Shown here piece after piece: positions 17,036-24,211 of a stretch of 64,000 bases of DNA. A program made the translations under genes and the position numbers. Where the stretch lies: assembly GCF_004331345.1 (NCBI RefSeq), contig NZ_SJJZ01000001.1:744001-808000 (forward strand), read 5' to 3'. The notes under the pieces are model-generated. The model had not been told where the DNA came from, did no database searches, and worked only from the letters and a program-made list of their open reading frames with translations. This stretch comes from Kribbella soli (GTDB taxonomy: Bacteria; Actinomycetota; Actinomycetes; Propionibacteriales; Kribbellaceae). How positions within the stretch are numbered: position 1 is the first letter of the stretch; each line of letters begins with the position of its first letter.

Positions 17036-17539
17036 TCAGATGTCGGTGGTCGCTTCGGCTCTGCCGTCATTGACGGCACTCTGGAGCGCGGCGTAGTCGC
17101 GTTCGTTCTGGTCGGCGTAGGTTCGGCGAACTCGGCGATTGCCTGGTCGAAGGCGTCCGAGCCGCCGAGGTAGGCGACGCGGTCGCGGATCGCGCGTGGG
17201 CGCGGGCCAGGGTCGATCCGCACACGCGGGACCGCCATCGGCAGCGCAGCCTCCCGGTAGAACGTGAACGCCGACACCGGCATCCGCCCGTGCCGGATCG
17301 GCACCAGCTCCGGCACCCGCGACTTCGACTGCTCCAGCAACAGCCCCACCCGGATCCCGCGCCACACCAGGCTGGAACTCCGCATGCGACTCCCGCGGCG
17401 TGACCCTCCGGGCATCCTTCCCCAAGGCGACCCGGTCCGCCCGGCTCCACTGCCCGAGTGTCCCGGCCAGCTTCGAATCTCTACGCAACGACCGCGCGGC
17501 GGGGCTCGCCAATCTGCCATCCCCAGTCTTCACAGTCAT
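17036..17539 (-). pseudogene. DUF2252 gene remnant: internal deletion and frameshifts
   Basis: ATG 17539, with a GGGGGAG site, starts MTVKTGDGRL and reads into RADRVALGKDARR...SHAEFQPG, typical of the DUF2252 N-terminus. The frame then shifts to RVPELVPIRHGRMPVSAFTFYR, again DUF2252. The middle of the family, roughly 250-300 residues, is missing, and the sequence jumps to the C-terminal STLARAHARS. Two further frame changes give VAYLGGSDAFDQAIAEFAE and then YADQNERDYAALQ, ending with TGA at 17036. DUF2252 proteins are about 430-460 residues; only about 165 codons remain in at least three frames. It is clearly non-functional. Confidence 0.85.
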
Positions 17540-18047
17540 AGCTCCCCCTTCCGCCCCACGCCATCGAGAGTGCCGAAGCAGATCCAGCGGATCGTGGGAC
17601 TCTTGGACCAACCAGAGCATCGGGCACGTATCGCGCCCCAGGACCGGGAACCGCGGGGCAGCATCGTTCCCTGGACCGCGCCCCCCACCCTGATACCGAG
17701 AGGGGCAGCACGGCATCACCCCTGCAGGGTGACGAGAGGCAGAACTGGTGATGGCTGGCTACGCCTGGAGAGGCGTATGTGAGTGGGCGCGTCGGTTTCC
17801 TAAACCGATCACGGCCATGACCTCAACCGAGTTCGAGCATGAGCAGGCAAGGTCGCAGCGCCTGATCGGCCCGTGCCACGCCGGGTCGGCCCCACGCTCA
17901 TCCGTCGTGGATGACGCGCAATGGTGACGCGCGCACCAGTGTGGGGCGCAGGCAAATGGATTCCTCCTGTCAGTACTCACGGACCGCTACCCGAGATGAC
18001 TTTGCGGCTTTGAGCGGGTGCTAAGGAGAGGAGAGGGAGAGTGGAGC
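17540..18047. other. Non-coding stretch inside the island
   Basis: 508 bases without a convincing gene. It contains the upstream region of the DUF2252 remnant, a 19-bp copy of the tRNA-Arg anticodon arm at 17789-17807, and a purine-rich leader (GGAGAGGAGAGGGAGAGTGGAG) directly before the DUF6325 start. Short open frames on both strands resemble nothing known. Confidence 0.6.
17789..17807 (+). repeat. Anticodon-arm copy of tRNA-Arg(CCT)
   Basis: GCGTCGGTTTCCTAAACCG is identical to 16035-16053 of the tRNA gene. Neither acceptor stem nor T arm follows, so it is not a tRNA gene. It may be a leftover attachment core from an earlier or nested integration. Confidence 0.6.
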
Positions 18048-18596
18048 ATGGCAATCGGGCCAGTACAGCTCATTGTGCTGGGGTTCCAGCACCCTGACTT
18101 CCACGGTGAGATCATCACCGAACTCGAACGACTCCGGGCGAGCGACACCATCCGCGTGATCGACTCGTTGGCGATCTACAAAAGCGCGGACGGCGACCTG
18201 GAGGCGGAGCATCTCAGCAACCTGTCCGAGCAGGAAGCGATCGAGCTGGGCAGCAAAATCGGGGCGCTGATCGGCCTGGGCTTCGAGGGCGAGGAGGGCA
18301 TGGTGGCCGGCGCGGAAGCCGGCGCCGAGGCGGTTGCCGAGCAGGGCGGTGTGGGCGTATTCACCGCGGACGAGGCCTGGGATGTGCTTGAGGACATCCC
18401 GAACGACTCCGCCGCGGCGCTCATCCTGCTGGAGCACCACTGGGCTGTGCCGCTCCGAGACGCCATTGCCCGGGCCGGGGGGTTCCGAATCAGCGACGGC
18501 TTCATCAGCCCTCTTGACCTCATCGAGATCGGGCTGGTGTCGGCTGAGGAAGCCAAGGAACTGCACGAGATGGAAACAGCAGGCGCCGCCCGCTGA
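18048..18596 (+). CDS. DUF6325-family protein
   Basis: 182 residues from ATG 18048, with a purine-rich leader and GTGGAG upstream; an earlier in-frame start at 18018 adds ten unlikely residues. The N-terminal half (GPVQLIVLGFQ... LERLRASDTIRVIDSLAIYKSADGD) and C-terminal half (LEDIPNDSAAALILLEHHWAVPLRDAI) match the DUF6325 pattern of a two-part fold often compared to DUF1269/envelope-stress proteins. Function unknown. It is followed 43 nt later by a 23-codon Arg-rich frame with an excellent ribosome binding site. DUF6325 genes elsewhere are often followed by small SHOCT or basic proteins. Confidence 0.8.
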   Translation: MAIGPVQLIVLGFQHPDFHGEIITELERLRASDTIRVIDSLAIYKSADGDLEAEHLSNLSEQEAIELGSKIGALIGLGFEGEEGMVAGAEAGAEAVAEQGGVGVFTADEAWDVLEDIPNDSAAALILLEHHWAVPLRDAIARAGGFRISDGFISPLDLIEIGLVSAEEAKELHEMETAGAAR

Positions 18597-18639
18597 CAGG
18601 GTGGCCGGCGTTGGCCACCGCACAGGGAGGAGGAACCCG

Positions 18640-18711
18640 ATGCTTGGATCACGCAGGGTCGCGCGCCGAACCGCCCGCCGCACCGCGCGGCGTGTCTCCC
18701 GCCGGAGGTAA
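18640..18711 (+). CDS. Arg-rich microprotein, 23 residues
   Basis: ATG 18640 to TAA 18711, preceded by CAGGGAGGAGG, one of the best ribosome binding sites in the window. The peptide MLGSRRVARRTARRTARRVS ends in RRR: 11 Arg in 23 residues, arranged as pairs spaced four apart, so one face of a helix would be entirely cationic. It may be a real nucleic-acid- or membrane-binding microprotein, or the remnant of the basic protein commonly found after DUF6325 genes. It is probably co-transcribed with the DUF6325 gene. Confidence 0.5.
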   Translation: MLGSRRVARRTARRTARRVSRRR

Positions 18712-19253
18712 CGGCTCACAACGCGTGGCCCGCATCGAGCGGGGACCGCTGTCCCACGCGCCCGGGCGAACTACCCGGGCTGTACCCGCCTGCAACGGTT
18801 CGTACCATGCACCGTGTGATGTCTGAAGTCGTCGGCGGCAGGTGGACCCCACGATTCGTGGGTTACCTGTTTCTCCTTGGTGGGTTGGTGGTCGCGGGCG
18901 GGTCGGGCCTGGCTGGATGAGCGCCTCACGAACGGTGCGGGCAGCTAGGCATCGCTGCCTGGACGGGCCCTTGGCTGTCGGCGTCGATCATCCAGCCTGG
19001 ACGATGCGGTCGGCGACCGCGCCGAGCGCCTGCACTGGTGATCAACGATGCCTTCCGACGCCGAGGCCGCACCTCCGCCCCGACGCTCGATCACCAGGCG
19101 GCGAGCCATGACCGCGGTTCAGCGGCCGCCCGAGGAATCGCGGTCCTGGTCGCCCGCATCATCGGCGGCCTGACGTACCTGGACGCACAACTCCTCTGTT
19201 AGATGTCGGGTGTCCATCAACTGCGCCGGCGCGGCCTGCGCCGCGGTGTCGGG
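18712..19253. other. Non-coding stretch inside the island
   Basis: 542 bases between the microprotein and the arylsulfatase stop. One plus-strand frame stays open from about 18920 to the TAG at 19199-19201 and ends in a hydrophobic GIAVLVARIIGGLTYLDAQ, but it has no good start codon or ribosome binding site and matches no family I know. It may be decayed gene sequence. Confidence 0.5.
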
Positions 19254-21611
19254 CTACTCTCGCGACATCATCGCGACGGCCTCGCGCTCGAGGTCGACGT
19301 AGGGGTCGCCGCTGACATCGACGGCTACACGCTTGATCGTCCCGCCGGTGAAGCGGTGCGGCGCTTCGCCGGGGTAGTCCTGGGTTACCGGGTCGCTGCT
19401 GTCGCGTCCGACGCACAGGCCGTCGCCGGCGAGCGAGAACTTGCCGGGCTGGGTCTTGATCCGGCCCTCGCCGACCTTGACGTCGCCGTGGAACAGCGAC
19501 AGCGTTCCGACTGCGACGCCGGGCGGGTCCTCGCCGTCCTTCTCGAAGGCGGCGGACAGGATCAGCTCCTCCCCCGTCGGCAGTTGCTCGTCCGCGACGA
19601 TCTTCTGTTCCAAGCTGCCCACGAAGCTGTAGACGTAGTGCAACCGGTTGTCCTTGACGTAGAGGGTGTGGCCGCCGAAACGCGAGCCGTGCGCGAACAG
19701 CACACCCTGAGCCCCGGACGCCGGGATTTCAACGACGGCTGCGATCGCGTAGGAGCGGTTGCGTATGCTGACCGCCTGCGACTCCGGCACGTCGGCGACG
19801 CCCGGGTAGTAGATGTAGCGGTTGCGCGCCGGCGAGAGCACCGGTCGCGGCGTCGTGATGAGCTCCAGGGGGCCGCGATCGTCGAGCGGGAAGGCGTCGT
19901 TGGCTCCGGCCTCGGCGTACCAGAGGTTGATCAGATCGCGGAGGCGCTCGGGTTCCTGGGCGGCGAGGTCGTGCAGCTCGGAGCGATCGACATCGGTGTG
20001 GTAGAGCTCCCAGGTGTCGTTGCCGAAGTTGCTCCAGCCGCTAATGGTCGGGTGGGTTGTGACGGCCTTCCAGCCCTGATGCCAGATGCTGCGTGAGCCG
20101 AGCATCGAGTAGAACTGCGTCTGCCGTGCACTGGGCAGCGGCGCGCTGTCGAAGCTGTAGCGCATGCTGACGCCGTCGAAGCGGCTCTGCTGGTGGCCGC
20201 CGATGGTGGCGGGCGGCTCGACCCCGAGCGCGTCGAGGATCGTCGGGACGATATCGATGGCGTGGTGATACTGCTCGCGCAGTTCACCCTTGGCCGCGAC
20301 ACCCCGCGGCCAGGAGATGATGCACGGGTCTGAGGTGCCGCCCTCGAACTCGTAGCGTTTCCACATCTTGAATGGTGTGTTGAACGCCATCGCCCAGCCG
20401 TTGGGGTAGTGGTTGTAGGTCGCCGGGCTGCCGAGCTCGTCGAGCTTGGCGAGATTCTCCTGGAGGTCGTCCGGGATCCCGTTGCACAGCTTGTTCTCGT
20501 TGACCGACCCGTTGGGTCCGCCCTCGCCACTGGCACCGTTGTCGGAGACCACGATGATCATCGTGTTCTCGCTCTGGCCGGTCTCCTCGAGGTAGTCCAG
20601 CAGCCGGCCGATCTGCGCGTCGGCGTGCGCCAGGAAGCCGGCATACACCTCCGCCATCCGGCTGAACAGCCGTTGCTCCTCACCCGACAGCGAGTCCCAC
20701 GGCCGCGTGTAGTCCAGGGCCGGGTAGGGCTGACCGTTCGGGCCGGTGCGGCTCTCGGGCGTCCCGATCGGGTTCAGCGGCGGCAGGTTCGTGTCGGCTG
20801 GGACGATGCCCATCTCCTTCTGACGAGCCAGCGTCTGCTCCCGCAGGACCTCATAGCCCATGTCGAAGCGTCCCCTGAAGCGATCGATCCACTCCTTGGG
20901 CGCGTGGTGTGGAGCGTGACAGGCGCCCGGGGCGTAGTAGAGGAAGAACGGCTTCTCCGGGGCCATCACCTTGGCGTCCGTGATGAACTCCAGCGCCCGG
21001 TCGGTGAGATCCTCAGTGAGGTGGTAGCCCTCCTCGGGCGAGCTCGGCGGGTCGACGGGGTGGTTGTCGTACACCAGGTCCGGATACCACTGGTTCGTCT
21101 CGGCCCCGAGGAACCCGTACCACCGTTCGAAGCCCCGGCCACTCGGCCAGTTGCGCCGCGAGGAGGCCAGATTCATCTCGGCCTCCGGGCACAGGTGCCA
21201 CTTGCCGACCATGTACGTGTTCCACCCGTGGGCTCCGAGGATCTCCTGGATCTGGCCGTTCTCGGGCGGGATCACCCCGTTGGCGTTGGGGAACCCGCTG
21301 GCGCACTCGGTGATACACGCCATGCCGTTACGGGTGTGGTTGCGGCCCGTCAGCAAGCACGAGCGCGTCGGCGAACACAGCGCCGTCGTGTGCCACTGCG
21401 TATACCGCACCCCGGCGCCGGCGATTCGTTCGATGTTCGGCGTCTCGACGGGACCGCCATAGCAACCCATGGCCGAGAACCCCACATCGTCGAGCACGAT
21501 GTACACCACGCTCGCCGCTCCCTCGGGCGCCTTCGGCGGCTCAAAAGGCGACCAGTCGGGCACCGAGTCACGGATGTCGGTGTTCACAACGCCCCTGAAC
21601 GACTTGCCCAT
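19254..21611 (-). CDS. Arylsulfatase (formylglycine-dependent sulfatase)
   Basis: 785 residues from ATG 21611 (AAGGGAG upstream); longer frames add unrelated residues. The sulfatase core has the metal-binding DD at residues 41-42 (VYIVLDDVGF), and the modified Cys at residue 79 in CSPTRSCLLTGR, the C-x-P-x-R motif that must be converted to formylglycine. Later motifs include GKWHL and VVSDNGASGEGG. The C-terminal ~220 residues form a separate, probably beta-sandwich (LamG-like) domain. It has no signal peptide. It hydrolyses sulfate esters, presumably for sulfur scavenging. No formylglycine-generating enzyme gene is in the window. Confidence 0.93.
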   Translation of the reverse strand: MGKSFRGVVNTDIRDSVPDWSPFEPPKAPEGAASVVYIVLDDVGFSAMGCYGGPVETPNIERIAGAGVRYTQWHTTALCSPTRSCLLTGRNHTRNGMACITECASGFPNANGVIPPENGQIQEILGAHGWNTYMVGKWHLCPEAEMNLASSRRNWPSGRGFERWYGFLGAETNQWYPDLVYDNHPVDPPSSPEEGYHLTEDLTDRALEFITDAKVMAPEKPFFLYYAPGACHAPHHAPKEWIDRFRGRFDMGYEVLREQTLARQKEMGIVPADTNLPPLNPIGTPESRTGPNGQPYPALDYTRPWDSLSGEEQRLFSRMAEVYAGFLAHADAQIGRLLDYLEETGQSENTMIIVVSDNGASGEGGPNGSVNENKLCNGIPDDLQENLAKLDELGSPATYNHYPNGWAMAFNTPFKMWKRYEFEGGTSDPCIISWPRGVAAKGELREQYHHAIDIVPTILDALGVEPPATIGGHQQSRFDGVSMRYSFDSAPLPSARQTQFYSMLGSRSIWHQGWKAVTTHPTISGWSNFGNDTWELYHTDVDRSELHDLAAQEPERLRDLINLWYAEAGANDAFPLDDRGPLELITTPRPVLSPARNRYIYYPGVADVPESQAVSIRNRSYAIAAVVEIPASGAQGVLFAHGSRFGGHTLYVKDNRLHYVYSFVGSLEQKIVADEQLPTGEELILSAAFEKDGEDPPGVAVGTLSLFHGDVKVGEGRIKTQPGKFSLAGDGLCVGRDSSDPVTQDYPGEAPHRFTGGTIKRVAVDVSGDPYVDLEREAVAMMSRE

Positions 21612-21912
21612 GATCGGCTCCCTTGGGTGGACGGGCCCCTCGGCGTGCACATCGCATCGCCCAGGCTGCCTCACCGAGACTGTTCGATCCGACACTGCCG
21701 CGCCTCACCCTCAGCGGATGACTGGCGGGCCGCAGAGCATCTGATCGGGCGACAGGCGACCCGCAGGTGGTCTGGAGGCATGCCGGGCGGTCGGCCACAG
21801 ACCGGCTCTCGGCGTCGAGTGACGACTCAAGCGACCTGCGATCGGCAGCGCCGGACGCCGATCCCAGTCGCGGCGACGGGGGCCGTACGTAGGTGAGGTG
21901 CGTCGGTTCCTC
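21612..21912. other. Non-coding right end of the island
   Basis: 301 bases between the arylsulfatase start and the right repeat. It must contain the arylsulfatase promoter. I see no gene or hairpin in it. The last bases (21900-21912) continue the tRNA similarity imperfectly into the anticodon loop, with one base missing and one changed. Confidence 0.55.
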
Positions 21913-21950
21913 AACCGTGCGTCGCAGGTTCGAATCCTGCCGGGGGCACC
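21913..21950 (+). repeat. Right attachment repeat (attR-like), 3' part of tRNA-Arg
   Basis: 38 bp identical to 16049-16086: the anticodon-arm end, variable loop, T arm and 3' acceptor strand. The sequence cannot fold as a tRNA because the 5' half is absent. It defines the distal end of the island. Confidence 0.8.
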
Positions 21951-22016
21951 CAGATGCTGTCATCGGAACGTCGGGCGGCAGGCGGCGGCAGCGCTGCGTC
22001 GACCCCGGTGGAGACG

Positions 22017-22029
22017 TACGCTGGAATGC
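22017..22029 (+). promoter_or_regulatory. -10 element TACGCT seven bases before ATG
   Basis: TACGCT at 22017-22022, seven bases, then ATG 22030, with no ribosome binding site. It suggests leaderless expression of the antitoxin-like gene and fixes its start. Confidence 0.5.
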
Positions 22030-22548
22030 ATGTCTGCGTCGCCGTATCCTGATCTGCCGTCCGTTGCCGACGTTGCTGCTGACATCGCCGGTGTGGTCGA
22101 GCGATTCACGCACGGTGAGACCCATGCGTTCGCTTTCGGCGACGGTGGTGTCCCCGAGGCGGTGATCGCGAGCTACGACCAGTACGACGAGCTTGGCGGC
22201 GACGACACCCTCGGGAAGTACCGGACCGTGGTCGCTCCCGAGGTGCTCGGCCGGCAACTGCCGGAGATGGTCGAGGCGATCCGCCGCGGAACCTTCGGTC
22301 CTCCGGTGCTCGTGGGCACAGGCACCGACCCCGTGCTGGTGGTGATGTCGACCCAGCAGTACCGCACCATGCGCGGCGACGACGAGCCGCCGCCAGGCGT
22401 GATCGACGATCCGACCGTCCGGACCTACGACTCGTCGCCGACTCCGGGCAGCACCCCGTTCAGCGTGGACGAGTGGGCGAAGGACGACCCGTTCACCCAG
22501 CAGATGCTGGAAGAGATCCGGCAGGAACGCGGGACGGGCGATGGCTGA
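22030..22548 (+). CDS. Putative antitoxin with two Phd/YefM-like modules
   Basis: 172 residues. Residues 11-55 (VADVAADIAGVVERF, then AFAFGDGGVPEAVIASYDQY) look like a Phd/YefM antitoxin fold, in which a helix precedes a strand pair ending in a xAVxxSxxxY motif. Residues 70-114 repeat the same layout (LPEMVEAIRRGTFGPPVLVG, then PVLVVMSTQQY). The last ~55 residues are Pro/Asp-rich and probably the disordered toxin-binding tail. Its stop overlaps the next gene by 8 nt in the antitoxin-first order usual for type II systems. The duplication of the module is my reading of the sequence. Confidence 0.6.
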   Translation: MSASPYPDLPSVADVAADIAGVVERFTHGETHAFAFGDGGVPEAVIASYDQYDELGGDDTLGKYRTVVAPEVLGRQLPEMVEAIRRGTFGPPVLVGTGTDPVLVVMSTQQYRTMRGDDEPPPGVIDDPTVRTYDSSPTPGSTPFSVDEWAKDDPFTQQMLEEIRQERGTGDG

Positions 22549-23221
22549 GAACCAGCCAGAACGGCCGTTCCAGGTCCTGCTCAGCGAGGGCGCCGTTCAG
22601 GACCTCAACCGAATGCGCGACGCGGCTGCCGCGGAAGCCAAGCAGTATCCCAATGACAAGTCGCCTGCGAACAACGCGAACCGCACGCTCTACAAGGGCG
22701 TCCTCCGGGAGCTGCAGGATCTCGAGAGCGGATCGTCCAAGGGGCACCATGTGCTCGGCGCGCACAAAGGCCTCGGTGACGGCCGGGACATTGTCGTGTC
22801 CAAGATCGGGGACGGCACCGGGAAACCCAACCATCGCCTGACGTTCCGCGAGATTCCCGGACGGAACGCCGGCGGGAAGGATGCACGCGACGTCATCGCG
22901 ATCGGTCCTCGTCACGCCAGCGAGAACAACGCCTACCAGCAGACGGCGATGCGCCTCGGGCGGTCGGCCGACCAGAGCCTTCCGCACCTTGACCGGTTCG
23001 GTGAGGCGCAGGTCGGCAGTGGCGGCAAGGCGCATCAGCGCAACCCCGTCCTGGACGCGAACCGCGCCATCGCGCACGCCTTCGACGGCCAGACACCCCT
23101 GTCCGGTTCGCGGCCGCTCAGCGAGAGCGGGTTCGGGAGCCGGGGATCTTCGGGCGGCGCCAAACAAGCCGGCAAGCAGGCCGGCCGTCAGACCAACCCC
23201 AACCCACAGCGCGGCGAGTAA
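22541..23221 (+). CDS. Putative RelE/ParE-like toxin with long C-terminal tail
   Basis: 226 residues. The first ~140 fit a RelE/ParE-type fold: a first strand and helix (FQVLLSEGAVQDLNRM), then a beta-hairpin section with GHHVLGAHKGLGDGRDIVV, NHRLTFREIP and ARDVIAIGPRH, and a closing helix ENNAYQQTAMRLGR. The remaining ~85 residues are Gly/Ser/Gln-rich and atypical for such toxins, usually 85-110 residues. It overlaps the antitoxin-like gene and sits between the island's right repeat and smpB. The functional call rests on fold pattern and gene order, not on a catalytic motif. Confidence 0.55.
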   Translation: MAENQPERPFQVLLSEGAVQDLNRMRDAAAAEAKQYPNDKSPANNANRTLYKGVLRELQDLESGSSKGHHVLGAHKGLGDGRDIVVSKIGDGTGKPNHRLTFREIPGRNAGGKDARDVIAIGPRHASENNAYQQTAMRLGRSADQSLPHLDRFGEAQVGSGGKAHQRNPVLDANRAIAHAFDGQTPLSGSRPLSESGFGSRGSSGGAKQAGKQAGRQTNPNPQRGE

Positions 23222-23245
23222 CGCCCGCTGGGGGAGAATTGGCTT

Positions 23246-23725
23246 GTGAAGAAGCCTGAGGCTCAGCCTGTTGTTGCGCGGAATCGGAAGGCTGCGCATG
23301 ACTACCACCTGGGTGAGGCCTGGGAGGCGGGGCTTGTTCTGCAGGGGCCGGAGGTCAAGGCGCTCCGGGCTGGGCGGGCTTCGCTGGTTGGCGGGTTCGC
23401 TGTTGTCGAGGAGCGGGAGATCTGGTTGCACGGTGTGCATATCCCGCAGTACTCGCAGTCTCGCTGGTTCAACGGCGGCTCGCGGCGTAAGCGGAAGTTG
23501 CTGCTGCACCGGGCCCAGATCGACAAGATCGAGCGCAAGGTCAACGAGGGTGGGCTGACGATCGTCCCGGTGAGCCTCTATTTCAAAGACGGTCGCGCCA
23601 AGGTGGAGATCGTCCTGGCGCGCGGTAAGAAGACCTGGGACAAGCGGCACGCGCTCGCCGAACGCGAGGCGACCCGGGAGGTCGAGCGCGCGGTCAGCCG
23701 ACGACTGAAAGGCCGTTCGGACTAG
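23246..23725 (+). CDS. smpB: SsrA-binding protein SmpB
   Basis: 159 residues, full length. It binds tmRNA and delivers it to stalled ribosomes for trans-translation. Family motifs are intact: [21 protein letters not shown] at the N-terminus, [12 protein letters not shown], and the basic C-terminal tail [17 protein letters not shown] that enters the decoding centre. GTG 23246 has GGGGGAG upstream. The tmRNA gene, sometimes adjacent, is not visible within the following 2 kb. Confidence 0.97.
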   Translation: MKKPEAQPVVARNRKAAHDYHLGEAWEAGLVLQGPEVKALRAGRASLVGGFAVVEEREIWLHGVHIPQYSQSRWFNGGSRRKRKLLLHRAQIDKIERKVNEGGLTIVPVSLYFKDGRAKVEIVLARGKKTWDKRHALAEREATREVERAVSRRLKGRSD

Positions 23726-23925
23726 GGGAGCATCGCTTCCAAGCCTCCAACCCAGCGTCTGGCGAGCCACCTTGGCCTTAGTGGCGGTGGGATAGACTGG
23801 CAGTATTCCGGAGCGATGGCATACCAGGCGGCGTGTCGGGAACCCGTGGCCCTTATGAGGCGATGCCGATGTCGATTTCGATACGGCCAACTCACGTCCT
23901 GGCCGATGTCGGCCGCCGGTCAGTC

Positions 23926-24150
23926 ATGAACGACGATCTCTCGCACCTGTTCGCGGAGGTCGTGTCCGCCCGCGCCGCCGAGCGGCTGGCGCGCGTCGGA
24001 CCGCGGCGTCAGGGCGAGAACGCCCGCAGCGAGACCGGCCGACTGGCGACGTCGCTGCGTGCCTACGCGAGGGCCCTGGAGAAGTACCGGATGCCGGTGC
24101 CGCCCGTGATCCGCGACGAGCTTCGCCTGCGCAGCGGGCTGCCGTCCTGA
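23926..24150 (+). CDS. Small conserved-looking hypothetical protein
   Basis: 74 residues from ATG 23926; in-frame starts at 23833, 23863 and 23872 would extend it by up to 31 residues, and none has a strong ribosome binding site. It is helical and basic (MNDDLSHLFAEVVSARAAER ... RAYARALEKYRMPVPPVIRDELRLR), with no signal peptide or membrane segment. I do not recognise the family. It stands alone between smpB and the epimerase gene. TAGACT at 23795-23800 could be a -10 element. Confidence 0.5.
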   Translation: MNDDLSHLFAEVVSARAAERLARVGPRRQGENARSETGRLATSLRAYARALEKYRMPVPPVIRDELRLRSGLPS

Positions 24151-24211
24151 CAGACCCTGCGCCCCCGGGATCAGCAAGACTGAGGCCCTCATCGAGTCGA
24201 AGGGGGCAGGC

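Larger units (their letters stand above)
16087..21912. mobile_element. Putative genomic island integrated at tRNA-Arg(CCT)
   Basis: About 5.8 kb bounded by the 38-bp direct repeat. It holds an aquaporin, a degraded DUF2252 gene, a DUF6325 protein, an Arg-rich microprotein and an arylsulfatase, separated by unusually long non-coding stretches. No integrase, excisionase, relaxase or transposase gene is recognisable, so the island appears fixed or depended on a lost integrase. A third, shorter anticodon-arm copy at 17789-17807 suggests it was built in more than one step. Confidence 0.65.

Noticed and set aside
17789..17807. Possible second tRNA-Arg
   Set aside because: Only the anticodon arm is present; acceptor stem, D arm and T arm are absent.
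18920..19201. Plus-strand frame ending in a hydrophobic segment as a gene
   Set aside because: No credible start codon, ribosome binding site or family similarity; more likely decayed sequence.
16087..21912. Integrase or transposase gene within the island
   Set aside because: No frame shows tyrosine or serine recombinase or DDE motifs; the open frames on both strands are shadows or remnants.
21900..21950. Possible functional tRNA at the right repeat
   Set aside because: The 5' half is missing and the anticodon loop has one base deleted, so no cloverleaf forms.
23726..23925. tmRNA gene next to smpB
   Set aside because: No tRNA-like ends or tag-coding sequence could be found in the stretch.
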